Part shown: in pieces, positions 28,301 to 35,530 of the stretch
Numbering within the stretch: position 1 is the stretch's first letter
Layout: every line of letters starts with the position of its first letter
Source: Flavobacterium beibuense F44-8
GTDB lineage: Bacteria > Bacteroidota > Bacteroidia > Flavobacteriales > Flavobacteriaceae
Direction: 5' to 3'
Assembly (NCBI RefSeq): GCF_000769915.1
Contig: NZ_JRLV01000001.1
Coordinates: 1-64,000 of the forward strand
Length of the DNA stretch: 64,000 nt
Program-made: the position numbers and the translations under genes
Notes under the pieces: model-generated
The model's input: only the letters and a program-made list of their open reading frames with translations
Told to the model about the DNA's origin: nothing
Database searches by the model: none

Positions 28301-29082
28301 TTGACGGATGTGCTTCATCTTTTGCTGCGGTTGATGTGGAGATAAAAGCATCGCCTGATTTTGTTATTGATGGTGATACTTCGCTTTGTGAAGGTCAGTC
28401 AGGACTACTTAATGTAGTGCCCTCAAATTTTGATGAGAATGCAGTGACTTACCAGTGGTATTATGAATCTGATTTACTTGATGGTGTGGATGCTGCCACT
28501 ATTGAAGTATTTGAAGTAGGTCAATACCATGTTGAAGTTAATAATGACGGTTGTATTACCGAAGAGGTAATTCAGGTTAACAGGAACACTAATGCTTTTG
28601 ATGTGGTGCTGAATAACGGTTGTAATGATTTTGAATATGTAATTACTGTAGCTAACCAGGATGAACTGGAAGGAGCCAGCTATAGTTGGTCAGGTCCTGA
28701 AGGATTTAGTGCTGCCGGACCGGAAGTAGTAATATCTGAAATGCCAGCGGGCACATATACTGTTGAGGTTACTAATACAGAAGGGTGCATGGCTATAGCT
28801 TCGGTAGATGTTGAAAATACTTATTGCAGAATTCCTAAGGGGGTTTCTCCGGGTAATGATGGTAAGAATGATACTTTTGATCTTACTAATCTTGAAGTGC
28901 AGGAGCTACTTATATTTAACCGATACGGACTTAAAGTATATGAGAAAGAAGGCTACCTAAACGAATGGCATGGTCAGTCTGATAAAGGAGATTTGCCTAC
29001 AGGTACTTATTATTATGTGGCTACCTTATCTGCAGGGAAACAGGTAACCGGATGGGTTTACCTTAACAGGCAGGAAAATTAA
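25324..29082 (+). CDS. Giant secreted T9SS cargo with gliding-associated (type B) C-terminal domain, copy 2
   Basis: 1,252 aa. It is a full-length paralogue of the preceding gene with the same order of parts. The signal peptide ends LSCTAAFAQ. VTDxCG-type beta modules fill the first two thirds and Ig/PKD-like modules the last third. The type B sorting domain (IPKGVSPGNDGKNDTFDL, NEWHGQSDKGDLPTGTYYY) closes it. Similarity is highest at both ends, where even the DNA is nearly identical, and lower in the middle. The gene starts 13 nt after copy 1, so the pair is one transcript made by tandem duplication. It ends in a strong bidirectional terminator. No PorP/SprF-like partner gene is adjacent. 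Confidence 0.9.
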   Translation: MYRNFIHSKRWLFILSLLLSCTAAFAQLPSFTVSATATPQTCLGNGSLSLSVSGTDPSATIDYTVYLLPDTVNPVATTTSSTVNSLDDGNYLVVATQSLGGNSNTASTNVTIDDEIVELNYSIVGTKVRCGNDGALTINVTAGSGPFSYEIMSGPVTFPEQASNVFSNLPVGTYQIRVHDACGDANVVTYQLTALQPGIYIDDPNIVYEQLPSCNTVNIILPYINSSANTQIFFPVVFQFTVYPPGGGTPTIVSQTVTTGNVSSFNELLATIPFYNGEEYSYDIQATDACGNVFTLDDVVVDAAFDFTLIEKNFGCEEFVLNITPSLYGAPYTVTFLSAPAGFVPSSFNASHPTFSTPMAAYGTQANPLPMGTYSIQLTDACGNSVTKDIELTNEGQPTYITSTDPTTCLGQIGVTFNGRVLVGAEVTDAPDDYPNALPDDVSSLIDPETGLFLDDIPIGTYTIVITDACGEEYTLVIEIVPFGDGFGLSFYQYAGCALGEGSVRAGVTDNTITSIIITAAPATFTETLPYDVSFNIADGFLYMNSLPAGNYTFTAIDNCGVEHTDSVLIEGYEEELSDFEVIPYCGSFDLTFTYTSNSNYAVSYWLQKYDETTDSWGHPLTGNSYPEGTQPNINNSKLLDNGELNVNLPYIGHFRVIRVFFVYSNGMTSTTRCVSTIHEFDFDAQPKIVDVYSLPCGNDGMYVAVEAEGIAPLQYSITQPSVIDNGTDNVFANLTPGTYNFRVTDACGNFRNVQMDISDLEQVEIVGAGLCDGAEGQLYVSQFSFFDYEWWKEGAPGTILSTANSLDFAPFNSDTDAGTYYVKMTSTGGIECEQVLEYVVEPASAANAGDDDTITYCNDEQPVNLNDFLSNPHDEGGTWTDVNGSGALSGNMLTTAGLTAGTYQFRYRVTDMCDNMDEAIIIVELRNIPDAPEADPVAAVCEGENVQLSAATVANATYEWIGPDNFTSTDQNPVLTGAGLAANGIYQVRVLIDGCASSFAAVDVEIKASPDFVIDGDTSLCEGQSGLLNVVPSNFDENAVTYQWYYESDLLDGVDAATIEVFEVGQYHVEVNNDGCITEEVIQVNRNTNAFDVVLNNGCNDFEYVITVANQDELEGASYSWSGPEGFSAAGPEVVISEMPAGTYTVEVTNTEGCMAIASVDVENTYCRIPKGVSPGNDGKNDTFDLTNLEVQELLIFNRYGLKVYEKEGYLNEWHGQSDKGDLPTGTYYYVATLSAGKQVTGWVYLNRQEN

Positions 29083-29101
29083 TCAGTTATTAATACAACA
29101 T

Positions 29102-29134
29102 AAAAAAAGCTTAGCAATTGCTAAGCTTTTTTTA
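29102..29134. terminator. Bidirectional terminator between the adhesin pair and the MlaF-type gene
   Basis: A 14-bp perfect stem (AAAAAAAGCTTAGC / GCTAAGCTTTTTTT) with loop AATT sits between convergent genes and has T-tracts on both strands. Confidence 0.9.
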
Positions 29135-29135
29135 T

Positions 29136-29939
29136 TTATTCATCTTTAATGTTAAGATCTTGTTTTCTTTCTTCGTCATCTTCTTCAAGTAAACTTTCGC
29201 GTACTTTTTTAAACAGTTCAGATGAGTAAACAAACTCCACTATTGATTTATTTCTTGTTTCAAGTATTTGTTCATTAGTACCTTCCCATTCCTTGATGCC
29301 GTTTTTAAGGAAAACAATTTTCTCGCCAATTTGCAGTACCGAGTTCATATCATGAGTATTGATAACCGTAGTCATGTCATATTCCCGGGTAATTTCCTGT
29401 ATGAGTTCATCAATAAGTATAGAGGTTTCCGGGTCAAGTCCTGAGTTAGGTTCATCGCAAAACAGGTATTTAGGGTTGTTTACTATTGCCCTCGCGATTG
29501 CTACCCTTTTTTGCATACCACCTGATATTTCGTTAGGGAATTTATAATTGGCATCAACAAGGTTTACCCTTTCAAGTACTTCGTTAACCCTGTCTTTAAT
29601 TTCTCTTCCTCTTTTATTGGTAAACATTTTTAGCGGGAAAGCCACATTGTCTTCCACATTCATGGAGTCAAAAAGGGCGCTTCCCTGAAATACCATTCCT
29701 ATCTCGGTTCTCAGACTTCTTTTTTCGTCTCTAGTAAGTTCAGAGTATATTCTTCCGTCAAAAGAGATTGATCCCTTTTCAGGTGTATGTATACCTAACA
29801 GGGTTTTTAGCATAACGGTTTTACCCGATCCGCTTCGCCCTATGATAAGGTTGGTTTTTCCGGTTTCAAATGTTGTAGAAATACCTTTAAGCACTTTGGT
29901 ATCCCCAAATGATTTTTCTATGTCTTTAATCTCTATCAT
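29136..29939 (-). CDS. ABC transporter ATP-binding protein, MlaF type
   Basis: About 267 aa from the ATG at 29939; the frame is open to 29999 but the family starts at MIEIKDIEKSFGD. Walker A is IIGRSGSGKTVM, the signature loop is ISGGMQKRVAIARA and Walker B is YLFCDEPNSGLDP. Its closest known type is the phospholipid-transport ATPase that works with MlaE permeases to keep outer-membrane lipid asymmetry. Its ATG overlaps the stop codon of the MlaE-type gene (TAATG), so translation is coupled. An MCE-domain substrate-binding partner (MlaD) is not in the window. The acidic tail (LLEEDDEERKQDLNI) is unusual. Confidence 0.9.
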   Translation of the reverse strand: MIEIKDIEKSFGDTKVLKGISTTFETGKTNLIIGRSGSGKTVMLKTLLGIHTPEKGSISFDGRIYSELTRDEKRSLRTEIGMVFQGSALFDSMNVEDNVAFPLKMFTNKRGREIKDRVNEVLERVNLVDANYKFPNEISGGMQKRVAIARAIVNNPKYLFCDEPNSGLDPETSILIDELIQEITREYDMTTVINTHDMNSVLQIGEKIVFLKNGIKEWEGTNEQILETRNKSIVEFVYSSELFKKVRESLLEEDDEERKQDLNIKDE

Positions 29940-30679
29940 TAGCTTAAAAGTAATTGTGTTATAATGTAGTTTACAGTAATTATAACCACACTGGTCCATA
30001 CAAATGATGTGGTACTTGCCTTACCTACTTCAAGTGCTCCACCCTTCATGTAAAAACCATGGAAGGAAGGTATTGTAGCCAGCAGCATCCCGAAAACAAA
30101 TGTTTTAAGGAAGGCATAAAAAACATGGAAGGGTATAAAATCAGTCTGTATACCTTCAAGAAACTGATCGCTTCCTACAAAACCACCATATACTCCCGCA
30201 AGCCATCCGCCCATTATACCTAAAAACATTGATATAGCAATCACAAAAGGATATAGAGTGAAGGCTACAATTTTAGGGAATATAAGGTAGTTAATGGCAT
30301 TTACTCCCATTACCTCAAGGGCATCAATTTGTTCGGTTACCCTCATGGTACCAATACTCGATGTGATGTACGAACCTGCACGACCTGCCATAATAATAGA
30401 AATAAAGGTAGGGGCGAACTCTAATATTACCGACTGTCTTGTTGCAAAGGCAATAAGTGATTTAGGGATTAAAGGGTTAGTAAGGTTAAGGGCAGTTTGT
30501 ATGGCAACAACCCCGCCTATAAAGAACGATATGAATGCTACGATACCCATTGATCCTATAATAAGGTCATCTATCTCTTTGAGAATTAGAGACTTCATTA
30601 CCGACCATTTTGTAGGTTTATTAAAAACCTCCTTAATCATAAGGAAGTATTTGCCTATCTGGTTTAATGCTTTAATCAT
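29939..30679 (-). CDS. ABC transporter permease, MlaE family
   Basis: 246 aa with five to six hydrophobic helices. It has the MlaE family core FAPTFISIIMAGRAGSYITS and GTMRVTEQIDALEVMG. It would be the inner-membrane permease paired with the downstream ATPase (one-base overlap). In known systems the complex moves phospholipid between inner and outer membranes. A near-consensus -7 box lies about 20 nt upstream. Confidence 0.92.
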   Translation of the reverse strand: MIKALNQIGKYFLMIKEVFNKPTKWSVMKSLILKEIDDLIIGSMGIVAFISFFIGGVVAIQTALNLTNPLIPKSLIAFATRQSVILEFAPTFISIIMAGRAGSYITSSIGTMRVTEQIDALEVMGVNAINYLIFPKIVAFTLYPFVIAISMFLGIMGGWLAGVYGGFVGSDQFLEGIQTDFIPFHVFYAFLKTFVFGMLLATIPSFHGFYMKGGALEVGKASTTSFVWTSVVIITVNYIITQLLLS

Positions 30680-30761
30680 TTAGTTTAAAAATAAAGGCTA
30701 AAGTACCGAATTGTAGCCAGTTTTTAGTATTACTTAATAGTTTTTTAATATGTGCAATTAG

Positions 30762-31610
30762 TTAAAATAGCTTCTGTTTTATTTTTTTCCAGCGATACTG
30801 TCTTATAAATTTTGCCTGTTCTTTAGTTACAAGCATGGGCTTGTTTTCCTTCTTGGCTTTAAAGTATCCGTTTATATAATCAATAAACAAACCGGGCTTG
30901 CCTTTTTTCATAGCTAGTTTTAGAGAAGCTATTGCTGTAATAATGAATCCGTAGCCCAGAGTATAAAAAGCAGCTCCCTGTTTGTAGCGTGCCGTTTTAT
31001 CATAATTAGCTCCGGTAGGTTTAAGGTGTTTTACTTTTAAACGTTCCAGGGTAATAACTTCCCAACCGTAAAATTTGGCAAGGAGTTCATCGGCAGTGTC
31101 CCAACCCATAGCAGTTCTTAACCTGTCCATTTGCAGGAACAGTTCTTTACGGTAGGCTTTAAAAGCGCCACGAATGTGGTCTTTATCAGTAAGGCTTTCC
31201 AGTACCCATTCACCGTTTTTCTCTATATAAGCAAATCCGCCTGCCATACCTGCTTTTGGGTTGTTTTTAAAAACTTCCAATATTGACTCAAAATAATCAG
31301 GAGGTAAAATCAGGTCGGCATCCAGTTTTACGATAATATCATATTCCTCATCAATGGTTTCATAACCGGTATTAAAAGCCTGTATAACCTTGCTTCCCGG
31401 TAGATGAATAGCATCAGAAGCTTTGTTTACCAATGATAGCCACGAGTACTTATCAGTAAACTCCTGTACTATTTCGGCAGTCCTGTCGGTAGAGTTATCG
31501 TTTACCACTACTGCTTTTGCCGGTAATACGGTTTGTGCTGCCAGTGACTGCAGTGTTGCAGCCATGAAAGCTTCCTCGTTATAAGCCGGAATAATAGTGT
31601 AATATCTCAT
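30762..31610 (-). CDS. Glycosyltransferase family 2
   Basis: 282 aa. The GT-A fold starts YYTIIPAYNEEAFMAATLQSL, with the nucleotide-binding VVVNDNSTD and the metal-binding DxD-like VKLDADLILPPDYF. It probably adds a sugar to a surface glycan; donor and acceptor cannot be told. No membrane helix is obvious, though basic C-terminal residues (RQYRWKKIKQKLF) may bind the membrane. It lies 95 nt downstream of a methyltransferase gene on the same strand and near a flippase gene. Confidence 0.9.
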   Translation of the reverse strand: MRYYTIIPAYNEEAFMAATLQSLAAQTVLPAKAVVVNDNSTDRTAEIVQEFTDKYSWLSLVNKASDAIHLPGSKVIQAFNTGYETIDEEYDIIVKLDADLILPPDYFESILEVFKNNPKAGMAGGFAYIEKNGEWVLESLTDKDHIRGAFKAYRKELFLQMDRLRTAMGWDTADELLAKFYGWEVITLERLKVKHLKPTGANYDKTARYKQGAAFYTLGYGFIITAIASLKLAMKKGKPGLFIDYINGYFKAKKENKPMLVTKEQAKFIRQYRWKKIKQKLF

Positions 31611-31627
31611 GGTTACAGAAGTTGGTG

Positions 31628-31635
31628 CAAATATC
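31628..31635 (-). promoter_or_regulatory. -7-like box upstream of the GT2 gene
   Basis: Minus-strand GATATTTG matches TAnnTTTG at seven of eight positions and lies 17 nt before the ATG. Confidence 0.35.
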
Positions 31636-31705
31636 TTTAAAAACTTTCAGTTTATAAATTATTAGCAGCCCTAACTGTAATTATAAGGCAGAAACTTTGC
31701 GAAGA

Positions 31706-32230
31706 TTATTTAGCCCTTTCGGCATATACGATGTAGTAGCGCGGAACAAAGTGTCTTAATAACGGACGGATGCCCAGTTTTTTTGTAGGATTGGTCCATT
31801 TTTTACGATCTTTAATTACCCATCCTGTCTTTTCAAGAAGCCAGTCAAGCTGCCAGTCTTCAAACTCATGGTAGTGCCTGTCCCACATATCGGTTTTACT
31901 TCTGTATGCAGGGCTAAACCATAGTCGTAACGGAACCGATATAATGATTTTATCGCTTTTTACCTTCTGTAAAACGGTGTACGGATTTAGTAAGTGCTCA
32001 AAAATCTCAAAAGCGGCAAATACATCATACTCCGTTTCTGTAATGGCACTCTGGTTGTTATCTATATCTTCTCCGCCGGTATTTATTACGGTATAACCTA
32101 CCTCTTTCATGATTTTAGAAAAAGGATTTTCAATCCCAAGGTCAAGCAGGGTGTTTGTTGTTGGGATGTGCTTTTTTAAAAAAGCCAGTGTAAGGTTATA
32201 GCGCTTGTGCGGAAAAGTCTTTTCGTACAT
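31706..32230 (-). CDS. Class I SAM-dependent methyltransferase
   Basis: 174 aa, short for the family. Motif I region is NTLLDLGIENPFSK. The later strand FAAFEIFEHLLNPYTVL and PLRLWFSPAYRS resemble ubiE/Methyltransf_11-type enzymes. The glycine-rich loop is degenerate (DLGIEN), so activity should not be taken for granted. It diverges from the flippase gene and lies upstream of the GT2 gene, which suggests glycan or lipid modification (inference). Confidence 0.82.
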   Translation of the reverse strand: MYEKTFPHKRYNLTLAFLKKHIPTTNTLLDLGIENPFSKIMKEVGYTVINTGGEDIDNNQSAITETEYDVFAAFEIFEHLLNPYTVLQKVKSDKIIISVPLRLWFSPAYRSKTDMWDRHYHEFEDWQLDWLLEKTGWVIKDRKKWTNPTKKLGIRPLLRHFVPRYYIVYAERAK

Positions 32231-32249
32231 TTTTTATCGAATTGAGTTT

Positions 32250-32257
32250 CAAAAATA
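32250..32257 (-). promoter_or_regulatory. -7 promoter box of the methyltransferase gene
   Basis: Minus-strand TATTTTTG is a perfect TAnnTTTG, 19 nt before the ATG at 32230. Confidence 0.55.
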
Positions 32258-32293
32258 TAAAAAAAGTATATCTGTAGTCTCATAAATGAAAAG

Positions 32294-32301
32294 TATATTT
32301 G
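32294..32301 (+). promoter_or_regulatory. -7 promoter box of the flippase gene
   Basis: TATATTTG is a perfect TAnnTTTG. CTG at 32272-32274 with a 19-nt spacer could serve as a degenerate -33 element. Confidence 0.55.
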
Positions 32302-32331
32302 TTGTTACTTACATACTTTTACATTTAACTA

Positions 32332-33801
32332 TTGGGGAATAAGGTTATACATAAACAGGCATTTTTTTACACTGTAATTAATTACCTGGGAACTGCAATA
32401 GGCATTGTTTCGGCATTGTTTATCTATCCTTTGGATTATGGTTTTTCGGGGATTATTAAATTTATAGATTACCTTACCCAGCTTTTATACCCGGTTATGG
32501 TGCTTGGTGCTTCGCACGCACTTATTAAATTTTACCCTGCGCTTGATAACCAAAAGAGGAAACAACTGTTTAATTATAGTCTTGTTTCCATAAGTGTTGC
32601 ATCACTTGTTGTGCTAGTACTTATTTTTATGTTTGATAAGTTAACAGGCTATAAGGACATAGTATTAGTTTATTTTTCTTTTCCTATTGCTATTTCGTTA
32701 GCTTTTATTGATTTGTTTAGAAAACAGGCTCAACAAATGCAGCGACTTGCCGTACCTACATTGTTTGAAAAAATAATGCCGAAGGTGGCATTACCTGTAC
32801 TTTTTATACTGTTGCTTAATAATGTGCTTGGAGTAAATGAGTCGTTGTTTTTCTATGTACTTACCTATGTGTTTATATTTCTGTTTACGGGGTTTTACCT
32901 GTTCAGGTATTTTCAGCCGGGGTATAATTACAGGTTTAAAACACTGTTTGGGGAAATATCAAGGAAGGATTATTTTAGGTACAGTCTGTTTTCTTTTGCA
33001 GGAAGTTTCGGTTCGGTACTGGCCTTTAGGATAGACGGTATAGTGGTGTTCAACTTTATATCAGATGAGGCTAATGGTATATTTGGTAATGCGGTAACTA
33101 TAGCTTCTGCAATGCAGGTGCCTGCTGTAGGCTTGTTTGCACTATATGCCCCGATTATATCCGACTATCTTAAATCAGAAAATTTTAAAGACCTTCATGT
33201 AAAATATAAGGAAACGGCAAGGCTGTTGTTTTTTATAGGAGCATTACTGTACAGCTCTATCTTTTTAGGGATAGACGACCTGTTTAGGTTACTGCCGTCT
33301 TACGATAAGCTTAGCCAAATGATACCTGTAATATGCATTTCGGGCTTTAGCGTGCTTATTAATATGGCAACCGGATTCAATACCGAAATCATTACTTATT
33401 CCAAATACTATAGGTTTAATATGATTGCCATATTGTGCCTTGTAGGGTTAAATGTGCCACTTAATCTTTTTGTGGTATATTATACTGACTGGGGTATAGA
33501 GGGTATAGCATGGGCTTCGTTCCTCTCGGTAGCTTTATTTAATGCCTTAAAAATGATTTTCATTTACAGGAAGTTCGGCCTGCTGCCTTTTGATAAGGAT
33601 TTTGTTAAGATGGGACTGATATTCGGGCTTTCGCTTGCAATAATTTATATTTTGCCGGATGTTGGTAATAACCTAATTAACCTTGTTTACAAAACCGGAC
33701 TATCGTTACTCATAAACATTATTGCAGTGTATAAACTGCGACTTGTATATCAGGTAAACGTATGGCTGGATAAAGCACTTTCGTTTACTAAAAAGAAATA
33801 A
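32332..33801 (+). CDS. Polysaccharide biosynthesis flippase (Wzx/MATE-like)
   Basis: 489 aa, almost all hydrophobic, with 12 to 14 predicted membrane helices. The start is TTG at 32332 (MGNKVIHKQAFFYTVINYLG). The first helix follows it directly, as in this family, and no ATG precedes it. It likely flips lipid-linked sugars across the inner membrane. The FRIDGIVVFNFI and PVICISGFSVLINMATGFN stretches are typical of Flavobacteriaceae flippases. It is divergent from the methyltransferase and convergent with a KAS III gene. No Wzy or Wzz is near. Confidence 0.88.
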   Translation: MGNKVIHKQAFFYTVINYLGTAIGIVSALFIYPLDYGFSGIIKFIDYLTQLLYPVMVLGASHALIKFYPALDNQKRKQLFNYSLVSISVASLVVLVLIFMFDKLTGYKDIVLVYFSFPIAISLAFIDLFRKQAQQMQRLAVPTLFEKIMPKVALPVLFILLLNNVLGVNESLFFYVLTYVFIFLFTGFYLFRYFQPGYNYRFKTLFGEISRKDYFRYSLFSFAGSFGSVLAFRIDGIVVFNFISDEANGIFGNAVTIASAMQVPAVGLFALYAPIISDYLKSENFKDLHVKYKETARLLFFIGALLYSSIFLGIDDLFRLLPSYDKLSQMIPVICISGFSVLINMATGFNTEIITYSKYYRFNMIAILCLVGLNVPLNLFVVYYTDWGIEGIAWASFLSVALFNALKMIFIYRKFGLLPFDKDFVKMGLIFGLSLAIIYILPDVGNNLINLVYKTGLSLLINIIAVYKLRLVYQVNVWLDKALSFTKKK

Positions 33802-33818
33802 CAGATAAATAATAAACT

Positions 33819-33850
33819 AAAAAAGGACAGCTTATCAGCTGTCCTTTTTT
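33819..33850. terminator. Bidirectional terminator between flippase and KAS III genes
   Basis: A 14-bp perfect stem (AAAAAAGGACAGCT / AGCTGTCCTTTTTT) with loop TATC, between convergent genes. Confidence 0.9.
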
Positions 33851-33866
33851 ATGTTGTAGTATATAA

Positions 33867-34925
33867 TTATACTTTGTATACAAAGGCGTTAACGTTCATA
33901 CCAGCACCTACCGATGCAAACATTACAATATCACCTTTTTGAATTTCCTGATTTTCAAGCTGACCTTTAATTAGAAGATCATATAGGGTAGGGACTGTAG
34001 CAACGCTACTATTACCCAGTTTATGAATACTCATAGGCATTACACCTTCCGGCGGAGTTTTTTTGTGGAGTTTAAAGAAACGGTGGATAATAGCCTCATC
34101 CATTTTCTCGTTAGCCTGATGTATCAGTACTTTCTTAACATCCTCTATAGCAACACCACTTTTGTCAAGGCAGTCTTTCATAGCAAGCGGAACGTTAGTA
34201 AGTGCAAACTCATATATTTTACGTCCGTACATTTTAATGTAACGAACATCCGGGTCGTGTGTAACGTTGTATGAGTTTCCGAAGAAAAGGAAATACGCCT
34301 CATCATGAGTGAAAGATGCTGTTTCGTGTGCCAGTATACCGCCTTCGTCATCGGTAGCTTCAATAATACTTGCCCCAGCACCGTCAGAATAAATCATACT
34401 GTCACGGTCATGCGGGTCTACCACGCGTGATAAGGTTTCGGCACCAATAACAAGGCAACGCTTTGCCATACCTGCTTTGATATACGCCTGCGCCTGAATG
34501 ACACCTTCTACCCATCCCGGACACCCGAATAAGATATCGTAAGCCACACATTTGGGGTTTTTAATTTTCAGGCTATGTTTAACGCGTGATGCCAAACTTG
34601 GTAGTATGTCTGTTTGAATTGCTCCGCTTTTTACATTACCAAAGTTATGTGCAAAAATGATATAGTCAATAGTTTCCGGGTCTATTTTGGCATCGTCTAT
34701 AGCTCTTTGTGCAGCAAAATAGGCAATGTCTGAAGTAAGTAGGTCTTCATCCACATAGCGGCGTTCTTCAATACCGGTTATCTGTTTGAATTTTTCTGCT
34801 ACTTCTTCGTTAGAATAGGGAAGGGGTTTTCCGCCTTCACCTAAAAACTCGTGCTGTGCAAACTCTAAGTTTGTTACAATCCTGGTAGGGATATAACTCC
34901 CTGATCCTGTTATTTTAATATTCAT
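33867..34925 (-). CDS. 3-oxoacyl-ACP synthase III family protein (FabH-like)
   Basis: 352 aa, the typical KAS III length. The catalytic triad is visible: Cys in DILFGCPGWVEGV, His in KVLIHQANEKMDE and Asn in HKLGNSSVATVP. It condenses an acyl-CoA starter with malonyl-ACP. The surrounding sequence (SGSYIPTRIVTN, then SDGAGASIIEA) is family-like. Whether it is the housekeeping FabH or a paralogue cannot be decided here. No other fatty-acid genes are adjacent. Confidence 0.92.
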   Translation of the reverse strand: MNIKITGSGSYIPTRIVTNLEFAQHEFLGEGGKPLPYSNEEVAEKFKQITGIEERRYVDEDLLTSDIAYFAAQRAIDDAKIDPETIDYIIFAHNFGNVKSGAIQTDILPSLASRVKHSLKIKNPKCVAYDILFGCPGWVEGVIQAQAYIKAGMAKRCLVIGAETLSRVVDPHDRDSMIYSDGAGASIIEATDDEGGILAHETASFTHDEAYFLFFGNSYNVTHDPDVRYIKMYGRKIYEFALTNVPLAMKDCLDKSGVAIEDVKKVLIHQANEKMDEAIIHRFFKLHKKTPPEGVMPMSIHKLGNSSVATVPTLYDLLIKGQLENQEIQKGDIVMFASVGAGMNVNAFVYKV

Positions 34926-35045
34926 TGCTTGTTTGTTTAAAGCTAAGTTAACTATAAAAACGTTAGATTAACCCTAAAAGTACTATGCAAGCATATAAAT
35001 TAAGGATATATAAAAATAAAGTCTTTAAAATAGTAAATTGATAAT

Positions 35046-35417
35046 TTAAGTTGTATGAATTTTTATTTTCATAATTGTAGCGATACTTAATGCTCTTGTT
35101 TTTATTTTCTCGGCATTATTTCCTGAAAATAAATCATCTACCGATTGGTTAAAATGCCCCAGCCAAACGTCAAAATGTGTGTCTGTTAGCTTCTCTTTGC
35201 TGTTAAGGTCCAAATGTAATTGCATCACATTTTTTTTATAAGTGCCTGTATGAAGAACGCTTAATTCCCAAAAATCGGTTAGGTGAGGCAGGTGAGCCTC
35301 AAGGTCTATTTTAGCAACATCGGTAAATATATAGCTTATGGCAGGGTCGGTTAAAAGGCGGTTGTAAAACTCCCGCATCAATAGTGCTATATCCTCTCGT
35401 GTTTCAATGTCTTTCAT
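35046..35417 (-). CDS. Group III truncated haemoglobin
   Basis: 123 aa, the right size for a 2-over-2 globin. FYNRLLTDPAISYIF and LPHLTDFWELSVLHTGTY are group III features. The proximal haem ligand is probably the His in MQLHLDLNSKEKLTD, and HFDVWLGHF follows. Proposed roles of the family are oxygen or nitric oxide handling. It is monocistronic, between the KAS III and gcvP genes, with a perfect -7 box 19 nt before its ATG. Confidence 0.9.
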   Translation of the reverse strand: MKDIETREDIALLMREFYNRLLTDPAISYIFTDVAKIDLEAHLPHLTDFWELSVLHTGTYKKNVMQLHLDLNSKEKLTDTHFDVWLGHFNQSVDDLFSGNNAEKIKTRALSIATIMKIKIHTT

Positions 35418-35436
35418 TTTACTTTGGTATTTAATA

Positions 35437-35444
35437 CAAAGTTA
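35437..35444 (-). promoter_or_regulatory. -7 promoter box of the truncated haemoglobin gene
   Basis: Minus-strand TAACTTTG is a perfect TAnnTTTG, located 19 nt before the start codon. Confidence 0.6.
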
Positions 35445-35487
35445 GCTACTATGGCATTGTGTTTTTATGATACAGGTCAGTATAAAT

Positions 35488-35515
35488 AAAAAAGGCTGCC
35501 TAACGGCAGCCTTTT
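35488..35515 (-). terminator. Terminator of gcvP
   Basis: Stem AAAAGGCTGCC / GGCAGCCTTTT with loop TAAC. On the minus strand it is followed by TTATTT, and it lies 15 nt past the gcvP stop. Confidence 0.85.
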
Positions 35516-35530
35516 CAGGGAATATATTTC

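Noticed and set aside
34985..35045. A possible extra small RNA between the KAS III and haemoglobin genes
   Set aside because: The stretch is AT-rich but has no hairpin with a T-tract and no promoter box pointing into it.
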